Positions 62,779 to 64,000 of a stretch of DNA of 64,000 nucleotides are shown here, one piece after another. The position numbers and the translations under genes are program-made. The stretch lies in assembly GCA_019279435.1 (NCBI GenBank), contig JAAALK010000082.1:15392594-15456593 (forward strand), read 5' to 3'. A model generated the notes under the pieces. That model saw nothing but the letters and a program-made list of their open reading frames with translations, did not search any database and was not told the DNA's origin. How positions within the stretch are numbered: the stretch's first letter is position 1; each line of letters begins with the position of its first letter. Source of the DNA: Zizania palustris. Lineage: Eukaryota > Streptophyta > Magnoliopsida > Poales > Poaceae.

Positions 62779-64000
62779 GTAACACTCGCATTTACAAATT
62801 CATAAATAAATTAAAAATAAGAACAAAAAAATAATATTTTGACTCTTCACAAAATAATTTGAAATTATGAAAATATATTTTTTCCAGAATTATATATTTT
62901 ATTCTTTTTTATAGATTTCTTTTTCTCTTTAGGTTTTCTCTTTCTTATGCGTGAGTCCCACCTGTTATCTCCTTCCTCCCACCTTCCTCTCTTTCCCTTT
63001 CTCTGTCCCACCTTCCCCCTTGCAGGAACCACCTCGCCATGGCTCGTGTGTTGGCCGTTCCCTTGTCACCCAAGTTGTGCTAAGGCTGCTCCCACCTCGT
63101 CGGAACCATCACCTCTCTCAGATATTGTTTTATTTGGTTGTTCCCCATCTATCCATTCCATTTTTCCCCTAATTTCCACCATTTCCCTGCTCCGAACTAT
63201 CCCTCCTTGTCTAAGCCTTGTCATCGTTGTCGTCGTGCCCCGTTGAGGCCCCTCTCTTCTCCCTTTTGCCCCTCTTTTAGCCTTGTCGTCGCTGGGCTGC
63301 GCCACCGCCGTGTGTAGTGTCACATGTGCCGCCGCACCCTCTCAGGTTGTGCCACGGGCCACACCACATCGCCGCGCATCACGTTGGCTGTAGGTTGCGC
63401 CACACCACCACACCACACCGCTGCGTCGTGCGCCGTCCCCACCCGTGCCGCGCGCTGACCGGTGGATGCTCCGCGCCGCGCGCCCGCCGCCCACCGCGCC
63501 GCGTTGCCAAGTCGCACCTTGCTAGATGCTGCCTACAGAGGCTACTAGGGCTATTTTAGTAGTTTTGCATTTTGGCCCCTCTGTTTTGTACAAATTAAAA
63601 GCTGTTCAACACAGTAGTACCGTTTTGGTTCAAAACTGAGTTAAATATTCTAAAATAACAAATTAATTCATCCTAGCTCCATTTGGAGTGATTCAAATTG
63701 CAATGTTTTCATAAAATAATAGAGAATCTATTTATGCATTGTTTTTGTACTATTCATGTGTATTGATGTATTGTTTTGTATTATTTATGTATGTGAATGC
63801 GTAGATGTCGCCGATTTCGTACCTATGGAGGCGTACTTCATCGAAGACCAAGCTTTCGTGGAACAAGGAAAGCTACGTGAACAGTTGAACATGTCGAATC
63901 CTAGTTTTTATAAATTATTTTGCTTTATCTTAATGCATGATTATTAGGATTATAATATGCTTATATGATTGTTTAGCTATGTCCACTTTCTAAATTATTG
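62779..64000 (+). mobile_element. Possible LTR start of another Gypsy-type element
   Basis: The segment starts TGTAACACTCGCATTTACAAAT, a form common at the left edge of grass Gypsy LTRs (TGTAACACCC...). An AT-rich part (to 62940) and a GC-rich part (62950-63540) follow. The later stretch ATGTCGCCGATTTCGTACCT and GTGGAACAAGGAAAG near 63806-63870 is reminiscent of Tekay-type LTR 3' halves. No second LTR, PBS or pol is within the window, so the call is tentative. ORFs 62947-63559 are low-complexity GC-rich frames. Confidence 0.35.

Noticed and set aside
63317..63559. GC-rich overlapping frames as a host exon
   Set aside because: Both strands are open because of high GC and low complexity. No domain or splice pattern supports a gene.

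Overview
This is plant nuclear DNA, most likely from a monocot and plausibly a grass. It is built almost entirely of nested LTR retrotransposons. I find no convincing host gene, rRNA, tRNA or CRISPR array. The evidence is dense retroelement protein homology, TG...CA long terminal repeats (LTRs), initiator-Met-type primer binding sites and 5-bp target-site duplications (TSDs). Species cannot be fixed from the window. Element names below (Cop-1, Gyp-2 and so on) are mine.

Layout. The outer frame is Cop-1, a minus-strand Sirevirus-type Ty1/Copia element. Its 5' LTR is at 60721-62383 and its internal pieces are at 60419-60720, 24046-24623 and 19774-21913. Its pol end and 3' LTR lie left of the window. 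It was invaded four or more times. (i) Cop-2, another minus-strand Sirevirus (14236-19773 and beyond the left edge), sits in its integrase. Cop-2 was in turn invaded by Gyp-1, a minus-strand Tat-type Ty3/Gypsy element (678-14235), which holds a 2.6-kb solo Sirevirus LTR in gag (9955-12588) and another Sirevirus LTR at its left end (1-677). (ii) Cop-5, a truncated Sirevirus remnant (21914-24045), sits in its gag. (iii) Cop-6, a plus-strand Copia element (24624-60418), also sits in gag. Cop-6 is split by the minus-strand Sirevirus Cop-7 (28438-50154), which is itself split by the plus-strand Tat element Gyp-2 (29869-42035). Cop-8, a same-family plus-strand Copia (52657-59778), lies inside the 3' LTR of Cop-6. 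Right of Cop-1 are about 190 bp of unassigned flank, a diverged LTR end related to Cop-6/8, and a probable start of another LTR.

Most protein-coding regions are broken by stops, frameshifts and deletions. Exceptions are the open RT-RNase H block of Cop-7 (42397-44139), its gag (46918-48027), and most of Gyp-2 pol, which has isolated nonsense codons. The two Gyp-2 LTRs differ at only four positions that I can find in 494 bp, so it is the youngest insertion.

The most interesting system is in the Tat elements. Between pol and the 3' LTR, on the strand opposite gag-pol, both Gyp-1 and Gyp-2 carry a gene with its own TATA box about 105 bp upstream of the ATG and three small introns at equivalent places. 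In Gyp-2 the predicted exons join to one frame of 951 codons with a single internal stop. The product has a domain like the plant 'putative gypsy type transposon' family (Transposase_28) at the N-terminal side and a coiled coil at the C-terminal side. A second, short acidic antisense ORF and a hypervariable tandem-repeat spacer are also present in both copies.
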